Source: JBCCMQ01 sp039026235
GTDB taxonomy: Bacteria > Pseudomonadota > Alphaproteobacteria > Rhodobacterales > Rhodobacteraceae
Assembly: GCA_039026235.1 (NCBI GenBank)
Contig: JBCCMQ010000005.1
Coordinates: 62,001-126,000, forward strand
DNA length: 64,000 nt
Reading direction: 5' to 3'
A model generated the notes under the pieces. The model did no database searches and was not told where the DNA came from. It worked only from the letters and a program-made list of their open reading frames with translations. This document shows, piece after piece, positions 16,046 to 24,631 of the stretch (positions within the stretch are counted from its first letter, which is position 1; each line of letters starts with the position of its first letter). The position numbers and the translations under genes were made by a program.

Positions 16046-17302
16046 ATGAAGCTGACACTTCAGATCGAGAACATTTCAACGCTGCCGGACGGTGGGCCTA
16101 CGAGCTATTCCACGGATGGTGACGCTTTTGAGGTTGGTCGCGATCCGGCGATGGATTGGACCCTGCCGGATGACACGCGCTTTATCTCCAGCCGCCACTT
16201 AGAGGTAAAGTTTCGGGGCGGTGCCTATTGGATGACCGATTGTTCGACCAACGGCACCTACAGGCTGGGCGAACAAAGCCGCATCAACTCACCGCTTCAG
16301 CTACATAACGGTGATCGGTTTCAGATCGGCGAATATGTGGTGCTGATTACGCTGGCCGCCGAGGCGCAGCCTGCCGCCGCACCACCCGACTTCCGGGCCG
16401 CCGCCGCACCCCCCATGGCGCCCTCGGCGCCCCAGCCGCCAGTCGCACCGATGCCGGGTCTCGGTGGCGCGCCGGGTTCGGGAGATCCTTGGTCGGTGGG
16501 TGGGCCAACGCCAACCCCCGTTGCAATTGACGATGTGGTGCCCGATGCCCGTCCGCGGCGCGACATTTTCGATGGTGACTTCATCGAAACACCGGCAGGC
16601 AGCCCGGTACCGTCGCCTGCGCCGGGCATTGGCGCACCGCCCTCCGGTTTGCCGCCGGCGGCGGCCGCAGGCCCGGCCGCAGGTTCGGCCGGTCTGGCGC
16701 CCTCTGCTCCGGCCGCATATCCGACCAGCATGCCCGAGGCTTTTCTTGCCCAGGTCTGTCAGGGTGCCGGCCTGCCGCCGGACGTGTTCCACGGTGCGGA
16801 TACCTCTCAACTCGGATATGAGATCGGGCAGGTTCTGCGTATCGCCGCTGAGAATACCATGGCACTTTTGGCGGCACGCGCGGCCGCAAAGACATCGGTG
16901 AAATCAGGCAAGCGCACGATGATCGGCGCGACCGATAACAGCCCGCTGAAGTTCCTGCCGGACGCGACACAGGCGCTTGATGCAATGTTTTTTCACAAGC
17001 GCCCTGGCTATATGGACGGCGTCGCGGCATTCCAGGATGCGTTTAGCGATGTCAAAACCCATCAGGCCGGCGTTTATGCGGCAATTCAGCCAGCGTTGGC
17101 ACGGCTGCTGGAGGATCTTTCACCCGAGGCGATCGAGGAGCGGGTCGGTGGCGGCATCATGGGATCAAAGAAGGCCCGCGCCTGGGAAACCTTCGTACAG
17201 CGCTGGGACGCGAAAACGCACCCGTACGAAAACGGCATGCTTGACGTCTTTCTGGCCTATTTCGCCGAAGCCTATGAAGCCGCCGCAACAAAGAAGGGCT
17301 AG
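16046..17302 (+). CDS. tagH: T6SS FHA-domain protein TagH
   Basis: A 418-residue cytoplasmic protein. The N-terminal FHA domain (about 1-105) has the phosphothreonine-binding landmarks VGRDP, ISSRHLEV and STNGTYR. A Pro/Ala/Gly-rich linker (about 110-220) leads to the C-terminal TagH domain (about 228-418) with LKFLPDATQALDAMFF and AWETFVQRWD. In the threonine phosphorylation pathway known from the Pseudomonas aeruginosa H1 system, Fha1 is phosphorylated by PpkA, dephosphorylated by PppA and promotes assembly. Genes for those two partners are at 34946-37992 here, so the whole switch is present. Confidence 0.92.
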   Translation: MKLTLQIENISTLPDGGPTSYSTDGDAFEVGRDPAMDWTLPDDTRFISSRHLEVKFRGGAYWMTDCSTNGTYRLGEQSRINSPLQLHNGDRFQIGEYVVLITLAAEAQPAAAPPDFRAAAAPPMAPSAPQPPVAPMPGLGGAPGSGDPWSVGGPTPTPVAIDDVVPDARPRRDIFDGDFIETPAGSPVPSPAPGIGAPPSGLPPAAAAGPAAGSAGLAPSAPAAYPTSMPEAFLAQVCQGAGLPPDVFHGADTSQLGYEIGQVLRIAAENTMALLAARAAAKTSVKSGKRTMIGATDNSPLKFLPDATQALDAMFFHKRPGYMDGVAAFQDAFSDVKTHQAGVYAAIQPALARLLEDLSPEAIEERVGGGIMGSKKARAWETFVQRWDAKTHPYENGMLDVFLAYFAEAYEAAATKKG

Positions 17303-17385
17303 CCGAAGGCGCGCCTTTTCGTTGATTGCTGTCGGCGCCAAATGTATGGTCGCGACACATTAGTTCAGTGGAAGGTGTGATCCAA

Positions 17386-17919
17386 ATGCGAAAATGGTTC
17401 TGTTTACTGGCGGGCGCGGTCATTTTGCCGGGCGCCGCTGCTGCTCAAGAAAATATAGCCCAAGACGGCTATACCATTGAAGAGTTGGTGGACTTTTACG
17501 TCAACTCGGTCGAACTCGGTGGCCAGCGTGGCATCTGCATCGGGACCGAGCAGGAGTGCGCTGAGCCGGAAGAGTCCGAACCTCAGGGACTTGATATGCT
17601 GGTGACGTTCGAACTGGATTCATCGGACCTGACACCGGATGCGCAGCAAAACCTCGAGATCTTTGCGCAGATGATGCAGGATCGTCGGCTGCAGGTCGCG
17701 AACTTTGTCGTCGAAGGTCACACGGACGCGCGCGGTGGCGAAAACTATAACAAGCGGCTGTCCGAGGCTCGCGCCGTATCGGTGGTCAATTTTCTCACCC
17801 AGCTCGGTGTCGGGGCCGACCGCCTGACGGCCGTAGGATTGGGTACCACAAAGCCAAGAACCGGTGACGGGTTTGATGCTGAAAACCGCCGAGTTGAGAT
17901 GCGTATCGATTTGAATTGA
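17386..17919 (+). CDS. OmpA-family periplasmic protein of the T6SS cluster
   Basis: A 177-residue exported protein with a signal peptide to about residue 20 (GAAAA-QEN) and a C-terminal OmpA-like peptidoglycan-binding domain (about 75-177) with VVEGHTDARGGENYNKRLSEARA and RRVEMRI. There is no lipobox cysteine, so it is not a lipoprotein. The ATG at 17386, after GGAAGG, gives the signal peptide; a longer frame from 17326 adds residues that would precede it. It lies between tagH and tssA and may anchor the machinery to the cell wall. It cannot simply be TssJ, which is a lipoprotein with a transthyretin-like fold. Confidence 0.82.
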   Translation: MRKWFCLLAGAVILPGAAAAQENIAQDGYTIEELVDFYVNSVELGGQRGICIGTEQECAEPEESEPQGLDMLVTFELDSSDLTPDAQQNLEIFAQMMQDRRLQVANFVVEGHTDARGGENYNKRLSEARAVSVVNFLTQLGVGADRLTAVGLGTTKPRTGDGFDAENRRVEMRIDLN

Positions 17920-17988
17920 CAGAAGACTTTGACCACAAAGCGCGTTTTGACCGCAGATCATCGAAGACCTTGGTCCAGGGGTTGACCC

Positions 17989-19296
17989 ATGCGTTATGAC
18001 AAACTCCTGGAGCCGGTTTCGCCGGACGCGCCTTGTGGCGACGACTTGCTCGATTCGGGCGACGGGGATTTTCTGGCATATTACTATGACGCCGAGGCCA
18101 AGTTGCCTCAGCGTTACGTCGACATAGCAAGCGGCGAACGCTTTGATCCCAAATCGATCGATCTGAAGGCGGAGACCAAGGCGATCGAGGGCCTTCTTGG
18201 ACGCACCCGCGATCTGAGGCTTCTAGCACTGGAAGCGCAGTTCAATGCCCTTGGCGGACGCCTCAAGGGATTCTCGGAATGCGTGATCACGATGGCAGGT
18301 CTGCTTGAAGCCTTCTGGGAGGATGTCCACCCGCGTGCAGGGGAAAATCCGTTCGAGCGCCAGACAGCCATCGAAAGTCTAGAGACGCGCGCGACAGTTG
18401 TTGCGCCGCTTGACTATGTGGCGCTGTTGACGGACCGGCGCATGGGCGAGATCAATTTCCGCCAAGCCCTTGTAGCCGCCGGAGAGGCGGAAGGCCGGGA
18501 AGGCGAATCCAATTATGACGCTGCATCCCTAAAGGGCGTGCTTGGTTCACCCGACAACGCAGAAGAGGTCGAGGCCGCATTCGAACGGATCACGGGTGTG
18601 CGCGACGCCCTTGCGCGGATTGAAGCGGTCTGCGCCGAAAACGGTGGCACCGTCACCGTCGGTCTAGACAAGGTCACGGAAAAGCTCGATGCGATGCGTG
18701 CGTTCATCGCCGAAGCGCGTTCGGATCTTGAGGATGCGGGCACAGAGGCCGGCGAAGAGGGTGCCGAGGCCGGTGAAGAAGGTGAAGAAGGCGAAGGAAC
18801 AGCCGCACCGCCTCCCAGCGGAACCATCGTCAGTCACGGCCATGCCAAGGCGCTTCTTGCCGCCGTCGAGACGTATTTTCTGACCAACGAGCCCTCAGCG
18901 CCGGCGCTGATCCTTGTGAGCCAGTCAAAGGATCTGGTGGGTCGGCCTCTTGTTGAGGCGCTGGATCTTTTGCTTCCAAGCAATGCAGAGACAGCCCTGA
19001 TCGACCTTGATCAGGATTCCGGTTTTAAGATCCCGATGGACCGGATGCGAACATTGTCTGAAAATGCGATGTACTATGCCCCGTCGCTCGACGAGAGCAA
19101 CGTGCCGGAGGTGCCCGAAATCGTATCGCGCGAACACGCAATGTCCGAGCTCAAGTCGGTCGAAAGTTTTTTCCAGGCCAAAGAGCCTGCAAGCCCAATA
19201 CCAGTACTGATTTTCAAGGCGCGAAGCTTCTTGAATCGTGATTTCCAGTCCATCGTGCGAGATTTAATCCCGCCACAACCAGAAAACGAATACTGA
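17989..19296 (+). CDS. tssA: T6SS cap/priming protein TssA (ImpA family)
   Basis: A 435-residue protein. The N-terminal ImpA-type domain (about 5-130) begins LLEPVSPDAPCGDDL and contains RTRDLRLLALEAQFN and LLEAFWEDVHP, which are typical. A highly acidic Glu/Gly linker follows at about 243-268. The C-terminal region (about 275-435) ends SFLNRDFQSIVRDLIPP. TssA proteins prime the baseplate and guide polymerisation of tube and sheath. Next come tssB and tssC after a 113-base gap containing a hairpin. Confidence 0.9.
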   Translation: MRYDKLLEPVSPDAPCGDDLLDSGDGDFLAYYYDAEAKLPQRYVDIASGERFDPKSIDLKAETKAIEGLLGRTRDLRLLALEAQFNALGGRLKGFSECVITMAGLLEAFWEDVHPRAGENPFERQTAIESLETRATVVAPLDYVALLTDRRMGEINFRQALVAAGEAEGREGESNYDAASLKGVLGSPDNAEEVEAAFERITGVRDALARIEAVCAENGGTVTVGLDKVTEKLDAMRAFIAEARSDLEDAGTEAGEEGAEAGEEGEEGEGTAAPPPSGTIVSHGHAKALLAAVETYFLTNEPSAPALILVSQSKDLVGRPLVEALDLLLPSNAETALIDLDQDSGFKIPMDRMRTLSENAMYYAPSLDESNVPEVPEIVSREHAMSELKSVESFFQAKEPASPIPVLIFKARSFLNRDFQSIVRDLIPPQPENEY

Positions 19297-19328
19297 CTGT
19301 GAAGTAGGTTACAGCCAAGGGTCTCAGA

Positions 19329-19347
19329 CCACGCTTTAAGGGCGTGG
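19329..19347 (+). other. Hairpin in the tssA-tssB gap
   Basis: CCACGC and GCGTGG form a 6-bp perfect stem around a 7-base loop. There is no T run after it, so it is not a normal intrinsic terminator. It may stabilise or process the transcript at the start of the sheath genes, about 60 bases before tssB. Confidence 0.35.
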
Positions 19348-19409
19348 ATACTGTTTGACAGGACTCAGGTTTATCCGCTTCACTGTCGCTCAACAGAGGA
19401 GATGCTATA

Positions 19410-19958
19410 ATGACTGCAAACTCAGGCTCTGGCTTCATTAAGCGTAATCGACCACCTCGCGTCAGCATCGCGTACCAAGACCCTTATGACAGCGACAAGA
19501 TGATCGAACTGCCATTTGTCATGGGCGTGATGTCGGATTTGTCGGGTAACGCTTCGAAGGTCGAAAAAAAGCCATTTGCCCAACGCGATTTTACCAATGT
19601 TTCCATGGATACGCTCGATGAATACATGGAAAAGGTTGAGCCCGGTCTCGTGGCACGTGTGCCTGACAAGCTCAGCGGAGAAGAGGGTAAGTCGCTGGGT
19701 GTGGAATTGCACTTCAAGTCGATGGCCGACTTTGACCCGGCTTCGATCGCCGAGCAGGTCCCCTCGCTCAAGAAACTCCTCGACGCCCGTAAGCAATTGG
19801 CCAACCTGCAGCGCTATATGAACGGTCGTTCGGACGCGCAGGACCAGTTGGCCGCACTGCTGAAAGATCCGGACCTCATGGCTTTGGTTGATGCAAATCG
19901 CGCGGAAGCGGCGCCGGATGATGCTGCCGAAGGCGAAGAAGAAGAAAACAAGGAATAA
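19410..19958 (+). CDS. tssB: T6SS contractile sheath small subunit TssB
   Basis: A 182-residue TssB/VipA protein with the conserved segments RPPRVSIAYQ, ELPFVMGVMSDLSG and LHFKSMADFDP, and a C-terminal LxxLLxDP-like LAALLKDPDLM followed by a very acidic tail. TssB and TssC interlace to form the sheath whose contraction fires the Hcp tube. GAGGAG lies about 8 bases before the ATG. tssC follows 58 bases later, as in most clusters. Confidence 0.95.
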   Translation: MTANSGSGFIKRNRPPRVSIAYQDPYDSDKMIELPFVMGVMSDLSGNASKVEKKPFAQRDFTNVSMDTLDEYMEKVEPGLVARVPDKLSGEEGKSLGVELHFKSMADFDPASIAEQVPSLKKLLDARKQLANLQRYMNGRSDAQDQLAALLKDPDLMALVDANRAEAAPDDAAEGEEEENKE

Positions 19959-20016
19959 AGCTCTGATCCGAGCGCCCCTGCCAGGCGCCGCTAGAGCAAA
20001 TCCATAAAGGGGAGAC

Positions 20017-21507
20017 ATGATGTCAGCCGAAGCCGAACAGAGTCAGGAAGCCGCCGCGCCAGCCGGTGAACTTGACGACTTCTCCGCACTCTTGAAGCAG
20101 AATTTCAATCCGCGGAACGATGTTGCGGAAAAGGAAGTCAACAGCGCGGTCGAGACGCTCGTACAGCATGCGCTTGGTGACGAAAGCCTTGTCGAAGACG
20201 ACATTCTCGACACGATCGACAAAATGCTGGCGGCTCTTGATGAGAAGCTGTCGGTTCAGATCAACGAAATCATCCACTGTGACGAGTATCAGGAGCTTGA
20301 ATCGTCCTGGCGTGGCCTTTCGTACCTGGTGAACAACTCAGAGACCGACGCGTCCCTGAAAGTGAACGTCATGAACGCGTCCAAGGCGGAGCTGGAAAAA
20401 GAGCTTCGTATGTTCCAGGGCGCGAAGTGGGATCAAAGCCCGCTGTTCGACAAGGTCTACGAACAGGAATTCGGAACGCTTGGCGGTCAGCCCTATGGCT
20501 GCTTGGTCGGAGACTACGGATTTGATCATTCGCCTGCAGACGTCCGCCTTCTCAGAGATCTTGGCAAAATAGCCGAAGCCGCACAGGCGCCGTTCTTTAC
20601 GGCAGCTGCTCCGGCACTTCTGGGCCTGGACAGCTGGAACGATCTTGGCAAGCCGCGGGATCTGTCTACCGTGTTCGACACGCCAGACTATGCCGCTTGG
20701 AATTCGCTGCGCGATGACCAGAATTCCCGCTACATCGGGGTGACCATGCCGCGCGTTCTTTCGCGCGAGGTCTATGGCCCGGACACGCTGCCGGTCGAAG
20801 GTTTCAACTTTGTCGAAGAGACCGATGGCCACACAGGCTCTAAATACGCCTGGATGAATTCGGCCTACGCAATGGCGGTCAACATCAACCGCGCTTTCAA
20901 GGAAAGCGGTTGGACCGTCCAGATACGGGGCGTCCAGTCGGGCGGTGAAGTCATGAACCTGCCGACCCACGTCTTTGACACAGGTGAAGGTGACACCGAC
21001 CTTAAGTGCCCGACCGAATTCGCCATCTCGGACCGGCGCGAAGGCGAACTGTCGAAATCCGGCCTGATTGGCCTGATCCATCGGAAGAATACGGACAAGG
21101 CGGCCTTCATCGGTGCCCAGTCGCTGTACCGGCCGAAAACCTACAAGAACCCCGAAGCCACGGCTTCGGACAACCTTTCTTCAAGACTTCCCTATATGTT
21201 CGCGGTATCTCGTTTCAGCCACTATTTGAAGTGCATGGTCCGTGATCAGATCGGGATGAGCCGCACGCGCGGCCAGATCGAGACGGAGCTTCAAAGTTGG
21301 ATCGCCAGCTACATAGATGCCGATCCAGAAAATTCGTCGGAAGCCGACAAAGCGAAGCGCCCGCTTGCTGCTGCGAAGGTGGAGATCATCGAAGACGAGG
21401 AGAACCCCGGTTACTACCTGGGTAAGTTCTTCCTCAGACCGCACTTCCAGATGGAAGGAATGGATATCGGAATGAGCTTGGTCTCCAAGCTGCCGACCAA
21501 AGCGTAA
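20017..21507 (+). CDS. tssC: T6SS contractile sheath large subunit TssC
   Basis: A 496-residue TssC/VipB sheath protein. Diagnostic segments are LESSWRGLSYLVNNSETD, GDYGFDHSP, PFFTAAAPALLG, LPRVLSREVYG-like MPRVLSREVYG, and FAVSRFSHYLKCMVRDQIG. The C-terminus ends PHFQMEGMDIGMSLVSKLP, normal for the family. GGGGAG precedes two in-frame ATG codons (20017 and 20020); either could serve. It pairs with TssB upstream, and its N-terminal helix region is the recognition zone for ClpV-driven disassembly via TssB. Confidence 0.96.
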   Translation: MMSAEAEQSQEAAAPAGELDDFSALLKQNFNPRNDVAEKEVNSAVETLVQHALGDESLVEDDILDTIDKMLAALDEKLSVQINEIIHCDEYQELESSWRGLSYLVNNSETDASLKVNVMNASKAELEKELRMFQGAKWDQSPLFDKVYEQEFGTLGGQPYGCLVGDYGFDHSPADVRLLRDLGKIAEAAQAPFFTAAAPALLGLDSWNDLGKPRDLSTVFDTPDYAAWNSLRDDQNSRYIGVTMPRVLSREVYGPDTLPVEGFNFVEETDGHTGSKYAWMNSAYAMAVNINRAFKESGWTVQIRGVQSGGEVMNLPTHVFDTGEGDTDLKCPTEFAISDRREGELSKSGLIGLIHRKNTDKAAFIGAQSLYRPKTYKNPEATASDNLSSRLPYMFAVSRFSHYLKCMVRDQIGMSRTRGQIETELQSWIASYIDADPENSSEADKAKRPLAAAKVEIIEDEENPGYYLGKFFLRPHFQMEGMDIGMSLVSKLPTKA

Positions 21508-21552
21508 CTATCACCGTAATCAGCTGACCCAAATCATTGAAGGGAGGGACAT

Positions 21553-22035
21553 ATGGCTGTAGACATATTCATCAAAGTGGATGGCGTGAAAGGCGAATCC
21601 GAAGACTCAAAGTTCAAGGGTGAGATTGACATCCTTGCCTGGAGCTGGGGCGTTTCCCAGTCCGGTACGATGCACGGAGGCGGCGGCGGCGGAGCCGGTA
21701 AAGCCAACTTCCAGGACATCAGCCTGACCAAGTGGGTCGACCTGTCCAGCAACACGCTGTGGCATCACTGCGCAACGGGTAAGCACATTCCGCACGCTAC
21801 TCTGATCGTGCGTAAAGCTGGCGAGAAGCCGCTTGAGTACTTGACCTACAAAATGACCGACGTTCTGATCTCGTCCTACAGCACAGGTGGCTCGGGCGGT
21901 GAAGATCGCCTGACCGAAAACGTGTCGCTGAACTTTGCCAAGATCGAAACGGTCTACAAGGCGCAGGACTCGAAAGGCGTTGACGCCGGTTCCAACGGCA
22001 AAGGCTTTGACATCAAGAAGAACGTCAAGGTCTGA
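21553..22035 (+). CDS. hcp: T6SS tube protein Hcp (TssD)
   Basis: A 160-residue Hcp with the family start AVDIFIKVDGVKGES and core WSWGVSQSG, KWVDLSSNTLWHHCATGKHI and LTENVSLNFAKIE. A Gly-rich loop (HGGGGGGAG) is present. Hcp forms stacked hexameric rings, the inner tube that is expelled and often carries small effectors. AGGGAGGG lies 5-10 bases before the ATG, a strong ribosome-binding site fitting the high amount of Hcp needed. Two GC-rich hairpins follow the stop. Confidence 0.96.
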   Translation: MAVDIFIKVDGVKGESEDSKFKGEIDILAWSWGVSQSGTMHGGGGGGAGKANFQDISLTKWVDLSSNTLWHHCATGKHIPHATLIVRKAGEKPLEYLTYKMTDVLISSYSTGGSGGEDRLTENVSLNFAKIETVYKAQDSKGVDAGSNGKGFDIKKNVKV

Positions 22036-22052
22036 TGTCCGGATGCGCCGCC

Positions 22053-22072
22053 GGCCCGGTATCCTTCGGGCC
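22053..22072 (+). other. Hairpin just after hcp
   Basis: GGCCCG and CGGGCC form a 6-bp stem around an 8-base loop, starting 17 bases after the hcp stop. No T run follows. Together with the next hairpin it may protect the 3' end of hcp mRNA and raise hcp relative to downstream genes. Confidence 0.4.
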
Positions 22073-22095
22073 AGCGTAGCAGCCGAACGAAATTG

Positions 22096-22116
22096 GGGCG
22101 GCCCACTGGGCCGCCC
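22096..22116 (+). terminator. Strong hairpin between hcp and tssE, possible attenuator
   Basis: GGGCGGCCC (22096-22104) pairs perfectly with GGGCCGCCC (22108-22116) around a 3-base loop, a very stable 9-bp stem. It is followed by TTGCTCGT, only a weak T tract, so partial termination or mRNA end protection is more likely than a full stop. It lies 21 bases before tssE, which has no other visible promoter. Confidence 0.55.
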
Positions 22117-22136
22117 TTGCTCGTGACCAGCGACCT

Positions 22137-22706
22137 ATGAATGACCGCACGCGCAATTCGAAGTCAGAGGATGACTTTCAGGTTCCGCTAATGAACGTCT
22201 TCCGTTCAGCGGCGGATGCCAAGGACGTGCATGTTGCCGACGATCATGAAGGAACGGGCGATCGGGTGATTTCGCAGCGGGCAATCGAAAGGCGCCAGGG
22301 CACCGGCCACGATAAGCTGCGTGAATACCTTCTGGCCGATCTAGCAAACCTGATGGGCACCATCCATTTGGAGGCGGCTGAAGAGCTTGAAGAGTTTCCG
22401 CATGTGAAGGAATCGATCCTGAACTACGGTGTTCAGGACGTATCAAGCTTGACCATCGATCAGGTCGGCAGCCAGTCGATCCTGCGCAAGTTCAAGGAAG
22501 CGCTAATCGCCCATGAACCGCGCCTGATCGCCGATACGGTGCGGGTGCAGTACTCTAAATCGGACGCCGAAATTACCCACAAGCTCTCCTTTGATGTCGA
22601 AGCCATCATGGCCGCGCGGCCAGTTGACGTGCCTCTTGAATTTGTCGCCGAAATCGACGTTGCTGAGGCCAAGGTCAAACTGTCCAAATTGTCGGTCACT
22701 GAATGA
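22137..22706 (+). CDS. tssE: T6SS baseplate protein TssE (gp25-like)
   Basis: A 189-residue gp25/lysozyme-like baseplate protein. The domain occupies about 60-189, with LREYLLADLANLMGT, SILNYGVQDVSSL and the C-terminal ALIAHEPRLI...VRVQ segment; an N-terminal extension of about 55 polar residues precedes it. TssE joins TssF, TssG and TssK in the baseplate wedge and starts the sheath. Its stop overlaps the ATG of tssF (ATGA). Confidence 0.9.
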   Translation: MNDRTRNSKSEDDFQVPLMNVFRSAADAKDVHVADDHEGTGDRVISQRAIERRQGTGHDKLREYLLADLANLMGTIHLEAAEELEEFPHVKESILNYGVQDVSSLTIDQVGSQSILRKFKEALIAHEPRLIADTVRVQYSKSDAEITHKLSFDVEAIMAARPVDVPLEFVAEIDVAEAKVKLSKLSVTE

Positions 22707-24631
22707 ACGAAGCGTTTCTTAGGGCCTACGAGCGCGAACTGTCGCTGCTTTATGAAAGGGGCCGTGAATTCGCGGAAGAACATCCGGGAATTGCAAGCCG
22801 CCTTGGCGGGGTTTTGCAAGGCAACCTTGACCCTGCCGTTGACGGGCTTCTGCAAGGTACGGCGTTTCTCGCCGCGCGCGTGCAGGTGCAGATAGAAAAT
22901 GAATTCTCGACCTTCACATCGCAGCTGCTGGATCAGCTAATCCCCAATCTGCTGGCGCCGACGCCGGCCGCCATGATGGTTCAGGCGGAGCCGGATTTCA
23001 GCGACCCCGATCTTGCCAAGGGCCGGAAGTTCGAGGCTGGGTCTTACATCGATGCGCGCTACGTCGAACGCGACCAGCGGGTACAGTGCCGGTTTCGCCT
23101 GTCCTCGGATCTGGAAATCTGGCCGATCAAAGTCACCGGAGCGAAGTACCTCATCGGGCCGGGCCCTTTGCAGGCGCTAAACCTGGAAACGCTGGGCGAA
23201 ACCGCGGCCGGATTGCAGTTGGTGCTGGAACGGCAAACCCCGGCTGGCGACGGGTCTTTCCCGATGTCTGAGTTGGGTCTTGATGGACTATCCATTCACC
23301 TGAACGGTGATTTCGGCGACGCGGTCCGCCTGTACGAGGCGATCTTTGCACAAAACTTGCGTGTCACCCTACGCTATACCGACAAACGGGGTGATCCCGT
23401 CTTCCGCCAGTTGCGGCCCGATCAGATCGTTCAGCTTGGCTTTGGGCAATCGGAGTCCTTGTTCCCGGAAGATACCCGGGTGTTCAGCGGCTTCGTACTG
23501 TTGCGAGAGTTTTTCATGTTCCCGCAAAAGTTCCTTGGATTCAGGCTGATAGGGCTACGGGATTTGCTCTCAGACGTGCAGTCCCAGGAAGTCCAGGTTC
23601 TGTTTGAGTTTGACAAGGTCGACAGCAACCTTGCGCCGCGTGTCGATCCCAGTGATTTCGGCCTTTACTGCGCACCGGCAATCAACCTCTTCGAAGAACA
23701 GGCCAGCCAAATCAAACTGGACCCCAAGAACACGGAATACCTGGTGGTTCCGACTTCAAGCCCGCTGCATCACTACGAAGTCCAACGCGTGACGGAGGTC
23801 ACTGCCCAGTTCAGCGACGATGGCGGCAAGGCGCCCGTGTATCCGATTTATGGGGCGCCGCCATCGGTCGACCGGCCATCCCAGGCGCTTTACTATTCGC
23901 TGCGGACGCGCCCCCGGCGATTAAGCGCGGCCGAACGCCGACGCGGTCATTCAAAGGACTACGCAGGAACCGAGACGCTGCTCTTACTGACAGAGCCTGC
24001 CGATCTGGACGACAGTTTCCGGGCCGAGCGGCTTTCCGTTCGCACAATCTGTTCCAACCGACATCTGACCCTTCATCTGCCGATCACACAGTCGGGCACG
24101 GATTTCTTTTTGACCAACGATATTACCATCAATCTGCGCTGCATCGCCGGGCCGACCCCACCGCGAAACAGCCCGGCACAAAGCGAACGCACCGGTGCCG
24201 ATGTTGATCGGCCCGGCCTCTTGCCATGGCGGCTTATCAGCTTTTTGTCGCTCAGCTTTTTGGGCTTGGATGATCGCACGGATGAAGGCAGCGCGCGGGG
24301 TTTGCGCGAACTGATGACGATCTTTGCCGATCTGAACAGCCCGGTGAACGAACAGCAGATACAGGGTGTTACCAGTCTAGAAACCCGTCCGGTGGTCCGT
24401 TCCATTCAACGGGGCGGCCGCTATCATACGGCGCGGGGCCTTGAGGCGACAGTTACGTTGGATGAACGCGTCTTTGACAACAATGCGTCGATCCTTTTCG
24501 GCGCTGTGCTGGAACGCTTCCTGGCGGAATATGCGCCGGTTAACAGTTTTTCGCAGACAGTAATCCTCTCCAAACAGCGCGGTCGGTTGAAGACCTTTCC
24601 TGCGCGCGACGGCAGGGGAGCCGCGCTTTGA
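22703..24631 (+). CDS. tssF: T6SS baseplate protein TssF
   Basis: A 642-residue TssF/VasA (ImpG) protein. The N-terminus has the typical AYERELSLLYERGREFAEEHPGIA, followed by QIENEFSTFTSQLLDQLIPNLL. Later segments LTLHLPI and RGLEATVTLDERVFDNNASILFGAVLERFLAEYA are also conserved. It forms the trifurcated core of each baseplate wedge with TssG. Start and stop are both coupled: ATGA with tssE and TTGA with tssG. Confidence 0.95.
   Translation: MNEAFLRAYERELSLLYERGREFAEEHPGIASRLGGVLQGNLDPAVDGLLQGTAFLAARVQVQIENEFSTFTSQLLDQLIPNLLAPTPAAMMVQAEPDFSDPDLAKGRKFEAGSYIDARYVERDQRVQCRFRLSSDLEIWPIKVTGAKYLIGPGPLQALNLETLGETAAGLQLVLERQTPAGDGSFPMSELGLDGLSIHLNGDFGDAVRLYEAIFAQNLRVTLRYTDKRGDPVFRQLRPDQIVQLGFGQSESLFPEDTRVFSGFVLLREFFMFPQKFLGFRLIGLRDLLSDVQSQEVQVLFEFDKVDSNLAPRVDPSDFGLYCAPAINLFEEQASQIKLDPKNTEYLVVPTSSPLHHYEVQRVTEVTAQFSDDGGKAPVYPIYGAPPSVDRPSQALYYSLRTRPRRLSAAERRRGHSKDYAGTETLLLLTEPADLDDSFRAERLSVRTICSNRHLTLHLPITQSGTDFFLTNDITINLRCIAGPTPPRNSPAQSERTGADVDRPGLLPWRLISFLSLSFLGLDDRTDEGSARGLRELMTIFADLNSPVNEQQIQGVTSLETRPVVRSIQRGGRYHTARGLEATVTLDERVFDNNASILFGAVLERFLAEYAPVNSFSQTVILSKQRGRLKTFPARDGRGAAL

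Noticed and set aside
17386..17919. OmpA-type protein as the missing TssJ.
   Set aside because: There is no lipobox Cys after the signal peptide and the domain is clearly OmpA-like, not the TssJ transthyretin fold.
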